DNA of 64,000 bases from RI-153 sp963752935 (GCA_963752935.1 CAVWAL010000009.1:558001-622000), one strand, 5' to 3'. Positions 7,991-15,842 are shown, numbered from the stretch's first letter. The notes: generated by a model from the sequence alone, not told the origin. Numbers and translations are program-made.

Positions 7991-10273
7991 ATGACCAAAT
8001 CTCGGCAAAAACGCAGCAAACAGCAGAACAATGCGCCCGACTTTCACGCCATCTGGCAAGAATTGCAAGAGAATTTCAGCCTGCCCATGATCGGGCTTTT
8101 CGTCTTTTTGCTGGGTGGATATTTCAGCCTCACCTTGTTGGTGAGTGGCGAAACCTCCTGGATCGCAACCATGATGGGGTGGACGGCCGGGCTGGTGGCA
8201 GTAACAGTCTTGGGCCTGGGTCTGATCCTGATGCTCGGCGACCGTGCCGGATATTGGAATGCGCAGGCATTGGTCGGCGCAGAACTGTTGATCCTGGGGC
8301 TGCAGAGCGGCGCGTTCATTCTGGAACACCCCACGGCAGACTGGTCACGCGCCACCGCTGGGGACGCCGGTTGGCTGGGTTGGACGCTGGGCAACCTGCT
8401 CGTCGAAGGATTGGGGCGTTGGCCGGCCGCCGTAACCGTCCTTGTTGTGTTGGGCGTGGCCGTCTATTTGCTCTTCCGCCACACACCGCTGATCTATCTG
8501 ACACCTTACCTGAGCCTGCTTATGGTCTGGCGTGATCGGCTGGCGCAACTTGGGCAGCGCTATACTGCGCCCGAAGCGTCTGCCCCCCCCAAAGCATCCG
8601 CCCCCAGAGTGTCAAAACGAGGGGTACCGCCGCCGCCCATAGATATTCCCGCGCAGGCACCTGTTGTCGATCCTGCACCGGCGCCACAGAAGGCGGCCCC
8701 TACCCCTGGAAAAGCATCGGGCGCGAAGGCATCCGCCGCTTCGGGCGCGGCAGACAAACCGCTGCGCAACAAGATGGCTCCTGCGCCCACGACGCGCCTG
8801 CAACTCATGCGCGCCAGCGATGCGCTCCCTCCAATGGATTTATTGGAAGTGGACGGCGGATTGTACGGCAGCCGCGACACCGCCCGCACCGAGGAACTCA
8901 TCGAACAGACGCTGGCCGACTTCAATATTCCTGTACGCGTGGTCAACGTAGAAAGTGGGCCGACCGTTACCCAATATGGCGTGGAACCGCTCTACACGGA
9001 ACGCGCTGGGCAGCGACGCAAAGTGCGTGTTAGCCGTATCGTCAACCTCTCCGACGATCTGGCGCTGGCGCTGGCTGCGCCCTCGGTGCGCATCGAAGCG
9101 CCTGTGCCCGGCCACCCCTACGTAGGCATTGAAGTGCCCAATGTCGACAAGATCATCGTCAGCATTCGCGGCGTCCTCAGCAGTTCCGAAATGTCGAAAC
9201 GGGGCGGCATGCTCCCCATCGCCCTGGGACGCGACACGGCAGGCGCACCGGTCGTGTCGGATCTGGCCAAAGCACCCCACATGCTCATCGCCGGCGCCAC
9301 CGGCTCGGGGAAGTCGGTGTGTGTGAACGCCGTGATTGTCAGTCTACTCATGCACCACGGACCGGAAAGTCTGCGCTTCATCATGGTCGACCCCAAAATG
9401 GTCGAGTTGCCCGGCTACAACGGTATTCCTCACCTGATCGGCAAAGTCATCACTGAAGTAGATCAGGTGGTGGGCGCGTTGACCTGGCTGCTTTTGCAGA
9501 TGGATGATCGCTATCAACGCTTCCGCGAGGCCAAGGTGCGCAACATTGCCGACTACAACCAGAAGGCTGCCAAGAGCAAAGAATTGGAGCCGTTGCCCTA
9601 CATCGTCCTGATTGTGGACGAGTTGGCCGATCTGATGATGACCGCGCCGGAAGATGTAGAACGCCAATTGGTGCGGCTGGCACAGATGGCGCGTGCCACG
9701 GGCATCCATATGATCCTGGCCACACAGCGCCCGTCCACAGACGTGGTCACCGGGCTGATCAAGGCCAACTTCCCCACGCGCATCGCCTTCGCCGTGAGCA
9801 GTCAGGTGGACAGCCGAGTAATCCTCGACAGCAACGGTGCCGACAAGCTGCTGGGTCAGGGCGATATGCTCTTCATGAACCCCAGCGTCGCCAAACTGAT
9901 GCGTGTCCAGGGATGCTGGGTGTCAGACAAGGAAATCGAACGCGTCGTCAAGTTCTGGCAGGATCAGGATCGCCAGGAAAACCCCACCGGCCCCACCACG
10001 CGTGTCGCCCCCTGGATTGGCATTCTCGATCAGTTGGATGATGAAGAAGAACTGCTCCAGGATGTCATCGATCTGCTGCGCGACATGGAAACCTGCACCA
10101 CCAGTTATGTCCAACGCAAACTGCGCATCGGCTACCCCAAAGCAGCGCGCATGATGGAACAACTCGAAGCCAAAGGGCTGGTCGGGCCTGATCTGGGTGG
10201 CGGCCAGGGACGCCGGGTACGCATCCACAAACAGGAAGGGGCAGAAAACGAGGACGAGGACGAGACGCTGTAA
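7991..10273 (+). CDS. ftsK: DNA translocase FtsK/SpoIIIE
   Basis: A 760-residue septal DNA pump that moves chromosome ends into daughter cells. The N-terminus has four membrane spans (about residues 30-190), then an Ala/Pro-rich linker (about 190-275). The motor follows, with Walker A GATGSGKSVC near residue 434 and Walker B IVLIVDELADL near 537. The C-terminal gamma winged helix (about 690-745; SYVQRKLRIGYPKAARMMEQLE) is the part that reads KOPS/SRS polarity sequences in relatives. Length is in the usual range for bacteria with a short linker. The gene follows the membrane regulator by 15 bases, so the two may be co-transcribed. Confidence 0.96.
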   Translation: MTKSRQKRSKQQNNAPDFHAIWQELQENFSLPMIGLFVFLLGGYFSLTLLVSGETSWIATMMGWTAGLVAVTVLGLGLILMLGDRAGYWNAQALVGAELLILGLQSGAFILEHPTADWSRATAGDAGWLGWTLGNLLVEGLGRWPAAVTVLVVLGVAVYLLFRHTPLIYLTPYLSLLMVWRDRLAQLGQRYTAPEASAPPKASAPRVSKRGVPPPPIDIPAQAPVVDPAPAPQKAAPTPGKASGAKASAASGAADKPLRNKMAPAPTTRLQLMRASDALPPMDLLEVDGGLYGSRDTARTEELIEQTLADFNIPVRVVNVESGPTVTQYGVEPLYTERAGQRRKVRVSRIVNLSDDLALALAAPSVRIEAPVPGHPYVGIEVPNVDKIIVSIRGVLSSSEMSKRGGMLPIALGRDTAGAPVVSDLAKAPHMLIAGATGSGKSVCVNAVIVSLLMHHGPESLRFIMVDPKMVELPGYNGIPHLIGKVITEVDQVVGALTWLLLQMDDRYQRFREAKVRNIADYNQKAAKSKELEPLPYIVLIVDELADLMMTAPEDVERQLVRLAQMARATGIHMILATQRPSTDVVTGLIKANFPTRIAFAVSSQVDSRVILDSNGADKLLGQGDMLFMNPSVAKLMRVQGCWVSDKEIERVVKFWQDQDRQENPTGPTTRVAPWIGILDQLDDEEELLQDVIDLLRDMETCTTSYVQRKLRIGYPKAARMMEQLEAKGLVGPDLGGGQGRRVRIHKQEGAENEDEDETL

Positions 10274-10323
10274 CAGCAGCCCTCGTGCAATGGATGAAAC
10301 GTGATGTGATGATCTCGCTCGCT

Positions 10324-10352
10324 TTGACAACAACCGGCCAAAAGAGTATGAT
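10324..10352 (+). promoter_or_regulatory. Sigma-70-type promoter for tRNA-Val
   Basis: TTGACA at 10324-10329, a 17-base spacer, and TATGAT at 10347-10352. The predicted start of transcription falls just before the tRNA at 10370. A perfect -35 and near-consensus -10 fit a stable-RNA gene. Confidence 0.75.
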
Positions 10353-10369
10353 TGTGTCCTGTTGATATT

Positions 10370-10443
10370 GGGGTCATAGCTCAGTTGGTTAGAGCGCTTC
10401 GCTTACACCGAAGAAGTCGGGGGTTCGAGTCCCTCTGACCCCA
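10370..10443 (+). tRNA. tRNA-Val (anticodon TAC)
   Basis: 74 bases fold as a cloverleaf. The acceptor stem is GGGGTCA/TGACCCC with discriminator A; the D arm contains AGCTCAGTTGGTTAGAGC; the anticodon stem CTTCG/CGAAG encloses the loop CTTACAC, anticodon TAC; the T arm is GGGGGTTCGAGTCCCTC. CCA is not encoded. A sigma-70 promoter and a terminator flank it, so it is a monocistronic tRNA gene. Confidence 0.97.
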
Positions 10444-10469
10444 CTCTCGCCCAAATCCACATGCGGTTC

Positions 10470-10504
10470 ACACCCCCGGCTGCGGTCGGGGGTGTTTTTG
10501 TTTC
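10470..10504 (+). terminator. Intrinsic terminator after tRNA-Val
   Basis: CACCCCCG (10471-10478) pairs with CGGGGGTG (10487-10494) across an 8-base loop, then TTTTTGTTT. It is a classic GC stem and T-run 27 bases after the tRNA. Confidence 0.9.
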
Positions 10505-10517
10505 TGATCCCCCATGC

Positions 10518-10571
10518 TTATTCCTGCCCCAAAAGCGCTTTGCCGTACTCCTCGTAGGCGGTGGTGGTCAT
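10518..10571 (-). pseudogene. 17-codon gene remnant (start and tail of a deleted gene)
   Basis: On the minus strand, 22 bases after the hydrolase stop, an AGGAG Shine-Dalgarno and ATG open a frame of only 17 codons: MTTTAYEEYGKALLGQE. The signals look like those of a true gene start, but the product is far too short for a usual protein. The simplest reading is a gene whose interior has been deleted in frame, leaving its first few codons and its tail, as in neighbouring genes of this cluster. The original family is not recognised. A genuine microprotein is the alternative. Confidence 0.4.
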
Positions 10572-10593
10572 GTGGTGCTCCTGTGGTGTGTCT

Positions 10594-11280
10594 TCACTGG
10601 CTTGCTTCCAACAACAATCTGCTCAACGCTTCAGGCGCATCTCGCTCGGGTTCATGACCCGTGGGCAGTTCCCGATACTGCCATCCTGCCTGAATCGCCA
10701 GTTCGGCGCAGCGCTCCAGTGCCCGGCTCACCGGATCTCCGCTTTTGTGTCCTGTGCAGCGAATGAACGTGCGGGGTAGGGAAGCGGCGGCAGGATTCTG
10801 CACCACCAGCGGTTGTGTGAACGTCTCAAACGGCTGGTCTGTAAGTCGCGCTTCACTGGATCGATTTGCCGGAATCAACCATCCATCGCCATACTTCTTG
10901 ACCATATCGTGAAAGAAGGAGCGACCATCCGGCTCCAACAGGTCAAGCAGCGACTGTCCGTGCTGTGGGGTGACGGCGTCCACATATATAAGGTGACACA
11001 GCCGCTCGGGGAGTTCTTCCGCCACGCCGGTTATGACCATGCCGCTGTAGCTCTTGCCCACGAGGACGACATCGTACAAGTTTTCGTAGGTGAGGACGTT
11101 CACAATATCCTGAATGTGGGTGTAAAGATCGATTGCGCGGCTCCCCAGGTGGGAACGTTCGCCCAATCCAGTGAGAGTTGGCAGGAAAACGTTATGGCCC
11201 GCGTCTCTCAGGTAGGGTTCGATTTTACGCATGTACCACCCACCTGCGGTGGCGCCATGACAGATGACGTAGGTTGACAT
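10594..11280 (-). CDS. Alpha/beta hydrolase
   Basis: A 228-residue serine hydrolase. The fold signatures are visible: VICHGATAGGWYMRKI near residue 5 (oxyanion region), nucleophile elbow GKSYSGM near residue 75 (Ser about 77), and a late His in PTGHEPE near residue 212. The pattern resembles the MES/HNL-like and salicylate-esterase-like alpha/beta hydrolases more than lipases. The substrate is unknown. The ATG at 11280 has AAGGA six bases upstream. The gene abuts a truncated sulfotransferase, whose surviving sequence stops just before this gene's ribosome site, and is followed by a 17-codon remnant. Confidence 0.85.
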   Translation of the reverse strand: MSTYVICHGATAGGWYMRKIEPYLRDAGHNVFLPTLTGLGERSHLGSRAIDLYTHIQDIVNVLTYENLYDVVLVGKSYSGMVITGVAEELPERLCHLIYVDAVTPQHGQSLLDLLEPDGRSFFHDMVKKYGDGWLIPANRSSEARLTDQPFETFTQPLVVQNPAAASLPRTFIRCTGHKSGDPVSRALERCAELAIQAGWQYRELPTGHEPERDAPEALSRLLLEASQ

Positions 11281-11609
11281 TGAGATTCCTTATCGAGGTG
11301 ACTCTTGAAAGCGCGAAATCCGCCAGGCTGAGGGGCGTCAAGATCTATTCCCAGGAACTGCGCCGTTTCTAGCCACGGCACAACTCGCGAGATGTCGTCA
11401 AATGTCATATCTCCACACGTTTTCAGACCATGGACGATGTGCTGTAACCAGGTCGTGCCGGACTTAGGGAATGGAGAGATGAACAGGTCTGCGGGCTGAG
11501 CCTGGTAGCCTTTCGCAGTCTCAGCGCTTTCTGCAACGAGCGGAAAGGCCGCGCGTCTGCCCTGTTCGCGGTAGGCGGCCAGAGAAGTGGGGCGGGTAAC
11601 GACAGTCAT
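11208..11609 (-). pseudogene. Sulfotransferase, 3'-truncated
   Basis: The first 105 residues are a sulfotransferase N-terminus: SPFPKSGTTWLQHIVHG is the 5'-PSB (PAPS-binding) loop, followed by DDISRVVPWLE and GFRAFKSHL. Cytosolic sulfotransferases are normally 270-300 residues. Here homology ends at about base 11295, fifteen bases before the start codon of the alpha/beta hydrolase, and the remaining 28 codons run out of frame into that gene. The region binding the 3'-phosphate of PAPS and much of the acceptor site are missing, so the product cannot be a functional enzyme. The start has a strong GGAGGAT ribosome site, showing it descends from an expressed gene. Confidence 0.8.
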
Positions 11610-11619
11610 CTATCCTCCG

Positions 11620-11796
11620 CTATTCTGCATTGGTATCCAGCAGCGAACGCGCGACTCCACCACACTTGAGCGGCGCGAACGCCTCGTTGATCTGCTCCAG
11701 CGCAAATCGCAGGGCCACGCGGCGGGCAAGCTCAATCATGTCCGCGGCGGCTGCGCAACCCACGTCCAGAACGCGTTGCCTTGGTGACAGATGCAT
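11620..11796 (-). pseudogene. In-frame chimera: methyltransferase fragment joined to alcohol dehydrogenase tail
   Basis: 58 codons from ATG 11796 to the stop at 11620. Residues 1-27 (MHLSPRQRVLDVGCAAAAD...) match motif I of a class I SAM methyltransferase. Residues 28-58 (LEQINEAFAPLKCGGVARSL) match the extreme C-terminus of zinc-dependent alcohol dehydrogenases, typically LEQINEAF-x-L-x-x-G-x-x-x-R-S. Neither domain can work. The join is in frame and keeps a stop codon 10 bases before the sulfotransferase start. This is best explained by one deletion that removed most of two adjacent genes. Confidence 0.65.
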
Positions 11797-11806
11797 GACG
11801 GATTCG

Positions 11807-12571
11807 CTACCTGGCAGTGTATCCCCCGTCCACTGGGAAGGGGACACCGTTGACGTAAGAGGCAGCGTCAGAGAGCAACCATGCCACCGCTGCCGCGATT
11901 TCAATAGGCTCGGCCAAACGTCCAATGGGCGAGACAGCGCCGAGACGCTCCAGGATCTCTGGATCTCCATTGGCGGCTGATTGGAGCATAGGGGTATCTA
12001 CATTGCCGGGGCAGACGGCGTTGACGCGTATCCCGTCGGTAATGTACTCAATTGCCGCTGCCCGGGTAAGACCAACGACACCATGTTTGCTTGCGCCATA
12101 AAGACTGAGTCCCGCTGCACCCCCCAATCCGGCGATGGACGCCGTATTGACAATGCTGCCTGCCTTCTGTGGCAGCATCTGATTGATTTCGGCCTTCATG
12201 CAGAGCCAGACGCCTTTCAAATTCACATCCATAATCGCTTGCCAGCCTTCCTCATCGTGCTCGGCCAGCCTCTTCCCCAAGGGCCCCACAATGCCTGCAT
12301 TGTTGAAGGCACCATCCAGCCGGCCGTAGGCGGCGACGGCCTGCGCCACCATATCGGTAACCTGCGCAGCGTGGCGCACGTCGACCTGTGCGGCAATGGC
12401 CTGGCCGCCCTGTTTGCGGATCTGGACAGCGGTCTCTTCTGCCGCGTCGAGGTTGAGATCGGCAATCAACAGCCTGGCGCCCTGCGCTGCACACGCATAA
12501 GCGGTGGCGCGGCCGATACCCGATCCGCCGCCCGTAATGAGAACGGATTTGTCTTCTAGCATCGCTGACAT
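11807..12571 (-). CDS. Short-chain dehydrogenase/reductase (classical SDR)
   Basis: A 254-residue NAD(P)-dependent oxidoreductase, complete. The Rossmann motif TGGGSGIG is at residues 14-21; the acidic Asp after beta2 (LLIADLN) favours NAD(H). NNAG is near residue 90; the catalytic Ser, Tyr and Lys are in NTASIAG, YGASK (about 158-162); PVDGGYTAR closes the protein as in 3-ketoacyl reductase-like SDRs. ATG 12571 has GGAGGA five bases upstream. Among the larger genes of this cluster it is, with the hydrolase and methyltransferase, one of three that appear intact. The substrate is not predictable. Confidence 0.93.
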   Translation of the reverse strand: MSAMLEDKSVLITGGGSGIGRATAYACAAQGARLLIADLNLDAAEETAVQIRKQGGQAIAAQVDVRHAAQVTDMVAQAVAAYGRLDGAFNNAGIVGPLGKRLAEHDEEGWQAIMDVNLKGVWLCMKAEINQMLPQKAGSIVNTASIAGLGGAAGLSLYGASKHGVVGLTRAAAIEYITDGIRVNAVCPGNVDTPMLQSAANGDPEILERLGAVSPIGRLAEPIEIAAAVAWLLSDAASYVNGVPFPVDGGYTAR

Positions 12572-12601
12572 GCATTCCTCCGATAGTGCAGACGCATTTT
12601 G

Positions 12602-13432
12602 CTAAGCCACCCGGCCCACAACTAAGAAACGAGCCTGCAGGTACACGGCGTAGGGGCTGGCATACCAGGCATCCAATTCGGCGCGGGCTGCTTCGTACAG
12701 TGCAGCGTCGGTCAAGCTGCGTGCCATTAGCCTGCGATGGATCGCTTGGCCGTTTCCGTCAGGGTTGAGCCAGATATTTCTCCACGTCAGGTATTGGGTC
12801 TCAAAAACGGGGGACTCTCTTGTGACGACCTTGGTCCACCCGTTGATCTCAGTCGTTTTGAAGCCGGCCTGATCCATGATCTCGAGGGCGCGGCGGGCCT
12901 GGTGTGTGTCTATCATCCGTTCCTCTTCAGGCCAATCGCGGATCTGCCCCAACGCAGCCAGGTAGCGGTCAATGTTGGGCGTGGGTGGATACCAGAGGAT
13001 GTTGCCGTAGTCGGACATCTGCACGGCAACGTAGCCACCGGGTTTGGTCACGCGCCGCTGCTCGCGCAGCGCCCGCACTGGATCGGAGAGCCAGACAGCC
13101 ACGTCATTGCTGTAGGTAAGATCGAAGGTGTCGTCCTTGAAGTCAAGGGCATAAGTGTCTCCCACTGCGTACGTCGCGTTTGCCACGCCCTCTGCCGCAG
13201 CCTCTTCTTCGGCGCGCTGGATGGCGGCCTGGGCTGGATCGATACCGGTCAACTTACCCGGCGCTACCAGCCGCGCCACCTGGCGGCTGAGACGCCCAGA
13301 GCTGCAACCCACGTCTAACACCCGGGCGCCACGCTTCAGGTATTGGTGCAGCGCCGGGCAGAGTTCCTCAACGCTGCGTCGTGCATCATCGAACCGGGCA
13401 ATAGCCTGTTCGTCTTGCCATGGATCCTTCAT
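12602..13432 (-). CDS. Class I SAM-dependent methyltransferase
   Basis: A 276-residue methyltransferase. Motif I is RVLDVGCSSGRLSRQV (about residue 36), followed by the acidic GIDPAQ of motif II, DDTFDLTYSND (motif IV) and the post-motif TKPGGYVAVQMSD. The C-terminal half (YLAALGQIRDWPEEERMIDTHQARRALEIM) resembles the UbiE/small-molecule type. The ATG at 13432 is preferred over the TTG at 13444, although the GAGGAAAGG ribosome site is somewhat distant. It is intact, unlike the methyltransferase scrap at 11620-11796 in the same cluster. The substrate is unknown. Confidence 0.88.
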   Translation of the reverse strand: MKDPWQDEQAIARFDDARRSVEELCPALHQYLKRGARVLDVGCSSGRLSRQVARLVAPGKLTGIDPAQAAIQRAEEEAAAEGVANATYAVGDTYALDFKDDTFDLTYSNDVAVWLSDPVRALREQRRVTKPGGYVAVQMSDYGNILWYPPTPNIDRYLAALGQIRDWPEEERMIDTHQARRALEIMDQAGFKTTEINGWTKVVTRESPVFETQYLTWRNIWLNPDGNGQAIHRRLMARSLTDAALYEAARAELDAWYASPYAVYLQARFLVVGRVA

Positions 13433-13515
13433 TATTGCGTTCAACCTTTCCTCTTCTACGATGCAACCAGCAGACCTGTTGACTCTTCTGAAACCTGGCA
13501 GGTCTGGCGAAAATC

Positions 13516-13851
13516 CCCTACTGCCCCGGCGGCCGATAGGACGCCCCTACCTCGCGCCCGTGCCGGGCGCCCTCGTCGAGTTCCTCGGGCGTGATGAGGA
13601 GGGATGTACGTCACGCTTTGCGTACCGGCCGCATTGCCCACCAGAGACGCAGCGATTGCTGCGGCACCGTCGGGTAGGTCGAAGATGACGTAGGCATCAA
13701 CCTCGCCGAAGGCGAAGTAGTAGGCTTCCAGCGAGCCGCCCAAAGCCTTGGCCGCTTTTTCCACGGCTGCTCTGCGGCCGCTCCCGCCCTCTTCGATCAT
13801 TCCTTTGGCGCCTTCTTCGTTGAATTTGACCTGCGCCAGATATTTGGGCAT
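13516..13851 (-). pseudogene. GYD-domain protein with frameshift near 13605
   Basis: The first 80 codons give a GYD-family protein (MPKYLAQVKFNEEGAKGMIEEGG..., AYYFAFGEVDAYVIFDLPD). The frame then turns into Arg-rich nonsense (HHARGTRRGRPARARGRG) and continues to 13456. One base over, the expected family tail appears: LLITPEELDEGARHGREVG, then ASYRPPGQ and a stop at 13516, giving about 111 residues, the normal length. So a single-base change around 13600-13608 (CCTCCTCATC) has shifted the frame. Either the gene is newly inactivated or the base is a sequencing error. A second, intact GYD gene lies directly upstream. Confidence 0.85.
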
Positions 13852-13880
13852 CTCTTCTCTCCTTCGCTATGGCAACGAAT

Positions 13881-14216
13881 TTACGATTTGTCCAAGGCAC
13901 TATAGGTTCCGGATGCGTCCGCCGCCTTCTGCATGGCGGCGATGCCTTCTTCCATCGTGAGCAACGGTGTTGTCTTTGCGGATTTGATTGCGCCACCGGC
14001 AGCCAACATGATGGCTCCTGCTGCGCTGGCAACGTTATCCGGCAATTCCGTGATGCCAACGACATCGTAATCTCCGAAGGCATACCAAACACCCAGGCTC
14101 TTACCGCCAAGTTTTGCAATCATCGCCTCGGTCCGTGCTCTGGCGTTCTGTGGATTCTTGATCAGCGCAGCCCAGGCTTCGGCGGTGTAGCTGACCTGGT
14201 AGAGAAAGACCGGCAT
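13881..14216 (-). CDS. GYD-domain protein
   Basis: A 111-residue member of the GYD family, small proteins with a dimeric ferredoxin-like barrel fold and no settled function. Visible features are VSYTAEAWAALIKNP, LGGKSLGVWYAFGDYDVVGITELPD and the tail SAKTTPLLTMEEGI. It is a paralogue of the frameshifted GYD gene 30 bases downstream. The two belong to a run of five small genes of this fold class on the minus strand. Candidate roles from other members of the fold are small-molecule binding or monooxygenase/cyclase-type chemistry; nothing here decides between them. Confidence 0.85.
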   Translation of the reverse strand: MPVFLYQVSYTAEAWAALIKNPQNARARTEAMIAKLGGKSLGVWYAFGDYDVVGITELPDNVASAAGAIMLAAGGAIKSAKTTPLLTMEEGIAAMQKAADASGTYSALDKS

Positions 14217-14273
14217 GGGATTCTTCCTTTCAGTTGTGAGGATGGAAACAGAGCGATGGCGATAGCCAAACGC

Positions 14274-14564
14274 TCAATGCACCTGCCAGATTTCATTGTC
14301 CCAGCCCGGCTTGACACAGACGCGCCAGCGTTCAAGGAACTCAGCCGTTTGCGGTGTGGCGCTCCATGCGGCCCACCAACGCTCATAGTGGGCCAGATCT
14401 TCGAATTCCAGCTCCAGCACGACACGTCCACCCGGGCCAAGTCTCGACGTGCTGATTCGGTAAGACGGGATCTCCTTCATGTGGCCGGCGCCCGTTTTTA
14501 GGATGTCGACCGCTTCCTGCTCTTTTCCGTGCTTTAGGGTGAAGACTCGACGATTGATGATCAT
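14274..14564 (-). CDS. Small NIPSNAP-like dimeric alpha+beta barrel protein
   Basis: A 96-residue protein with beta-alpha-beta pattern and the segment VLELEFEDLAHYERWWAAW, typical of NIPSNAP-like and other dimeric alpha/beta-barrel proteins. The tail WRVCVKPGWDNEIWQVH closely resembles the tail of the paralogue at 14929-15216 (TGGTNEVWMLK). No catalytic residue is assignable. It lies 57 bases from the GYD gene downstream and is likely co-transcribed. Confidence 0.75.
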   Translation of the reverse strand: MIINRRVFTLKHGKEQEAVDILKTGAGHMKEIPSYRISTSRLGPGGRVVLELEFEDLAHYERWWAAWSATPQTAEFLERWRVCVKPGWDNEIWQVH

Positions 14565-14591
14565 GATGTTTTCTTTCTGGTGTGAGATGGA

Positions 14592-14906
14592 TTATCTGCC
14601 GTAGAGTTGCTGCCATTGTGGACGGTCAAAGAGGATCTCGCCGCCGGTGCGTGCCGTCAGTTCGTACAGTTCGCCGAATGTTGCCCGACAGCCAGGATCG
14701 GCCAGGATGCGATCAATCGAGGCCAGATCCTTTATGTCCAGCAAGGCAACCAGTTCACCGTTGAACGACTGATAAACGTCGAATGTGTTCACCCCTTCAA
14801 CCTTGAGGGCTGCGGGGATCGCCTTTGTGTCAAGTACCTCGTGGATTTTCAGCGCTTCCTGGTTTGATAGGGATTCTTTGGGACGAAGACGGACAGAGTA
14901 GAGCAT
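14592..14906 (-). CDS. Small protein in barrel-protein cluster
   Basis: A 104-residue protein starting at ATG 14906, chosen because of the very strong AGGAGG six bases upstream; the longer frame to 15107 only shadows the neighbouring gene. The sequence (MLYSVRLRPKESLSNQEALK..., FDVYQSFNGELVALLDIKDLASIDRIL) alternates strands and helices like the ferredoxin-like barrel proteins on both sides. The family is not recognised with certainty. Confidence 0.75.
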   Translation of the reverse strand: MLYSVRLRPKESLSNQEALKIHEVLDTKAIPAALKVEGVNTFDVYQSFNGELVALLDIKDLASIDRILADPGCRATFGELYELTARTGGEILFDRPQWQQLYGR

Positions 14907-14928
14907 GGGGTTCCTCCTTTGATGTTTG

Positions 14929-15216
14929 TTACTTAAGCATCCAGACTTCGTTGGTGCCGCCCGTCTCGGTGATGGCATGCCATCGCTCCAGGAATTCCTT
15001 TCCATGATCCGAGGCATACCAGCGAGTCCAGGCTTGCTCCATTTCATCGACGCTGCTGAATTCAAGTTCCATGGCAACCGTGTCAAACCGGCCATAGTGA
15101 CTGACATAAATACGGACGCGCTCCGGGGCTTCAGCGTCTTCGTTGCTGATCATGTCAACCACTTCGTTGACATGTCCGCGCTTGGCGATGAAGGTACGAC
15201 GGTTGACAACGGTCAT
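14929..15216 (-). CDS. Small NIPSNAP-like dimeric alpha+beta barrel protein (paralogue)
   Basis: A 95-residue paralogue of the protein at 14274-14564; both share the N-terminal INRR/VNRR-x-F start, the central VAMELEFSSVDEMEQAWTRW segment and an E-W tail. The ATG at 15216 has AGGAGAAA just upstream. The upstream MFS gene ends by reading into this start, which marks the breakpoint of a truncation rather than a natural gene junction. Confidence 0.75.
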   Translation of the reverse strand: MTVVNRRTFIAKRGHVNEVVDMISNEDAEAPERVRIYVSHYGRFDTVAMELEFSSVDEMEQAWTRWYASDHGKEFLERWHAITETGGTNEVWMLK

Positions 15217-15842
15217 GTTTTTCTCCTGTAGATTGAGTTGAGATGACGGTATTTATCCGGATCATCCGGTGAAATGCCAAGCAGGCGGGCGATCAGTGCA
15301 GGCACAAGACCGGCGACAACACCGCCGGCAAAGCCCATGAACGCCGTGACAGCCGACTGCGTCGAGAAGGCGATGTTGCGTTCCTCTGGGCGGGCGGCGA
15401 GCATCATATAGGGCGTACTGCTCACGTTCAGCAAAGACGCCCCAATCCACGATATCATCCACCCGGCAAACAACCACGTCGACCAGGCGCTACGTGGTAG
15501 CATTTCCACCAGCAACATCAAGCCGAGGCCGGCAGCGACAAAAGCCGGAGCCAGGATCAGGGTTGTGCGTAGACCGATACGGCGTGAGAGGGCGCCTGCC
15601 GGCAACGACGTGATGGCCCACAGCGCCTGCCCCGAAGCTATCAACAGGCCGATGAACTCGACGCCATACCCCAAACGTAACAGGTAGAGGTTGACCAACA
15701 CGCTCGAGATGCCGAAGTAGCCGAATGCCATGAAGCCCCAGACGCCGATCAGGCGTCGTACATCGGGGCTGAATGATCGCAAAATAGACCAGTTTCTCAG
15801 CATGAGTTTTTCCACAAGGGGTGAATGACACGAGCCATGCAC
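15213..15842 (-). pseudogene. MFS transporter, truncated to its N-terminal half
   Basis: The frame encodes five or six membrane helices of a major facilitator protein (GFMAFGYFGISSVLVNLYLLRLG, LPAGALSRRIGLRTTLIL as the loop-2 motif, GASLLNVSSTPYMMLAARPEERN), about 190 residues. Intact MFS carriers have 12 helices and about 400 residues. Homology ends at SPDDPDKYR; the last codons are the leader and ribosome site of the next gene. The second six-helix bundle is gone. The start is uncertain (15842, or ATG 15803 giving MLRNWS). Confidence 0.75.

Noticed and set aside
14906..15107. Longer start for the 104-aa small protein
   Set aside because: The added residues shadow the neighbouring gene, and AGGAGG directly before ATG 14906 decides the start.
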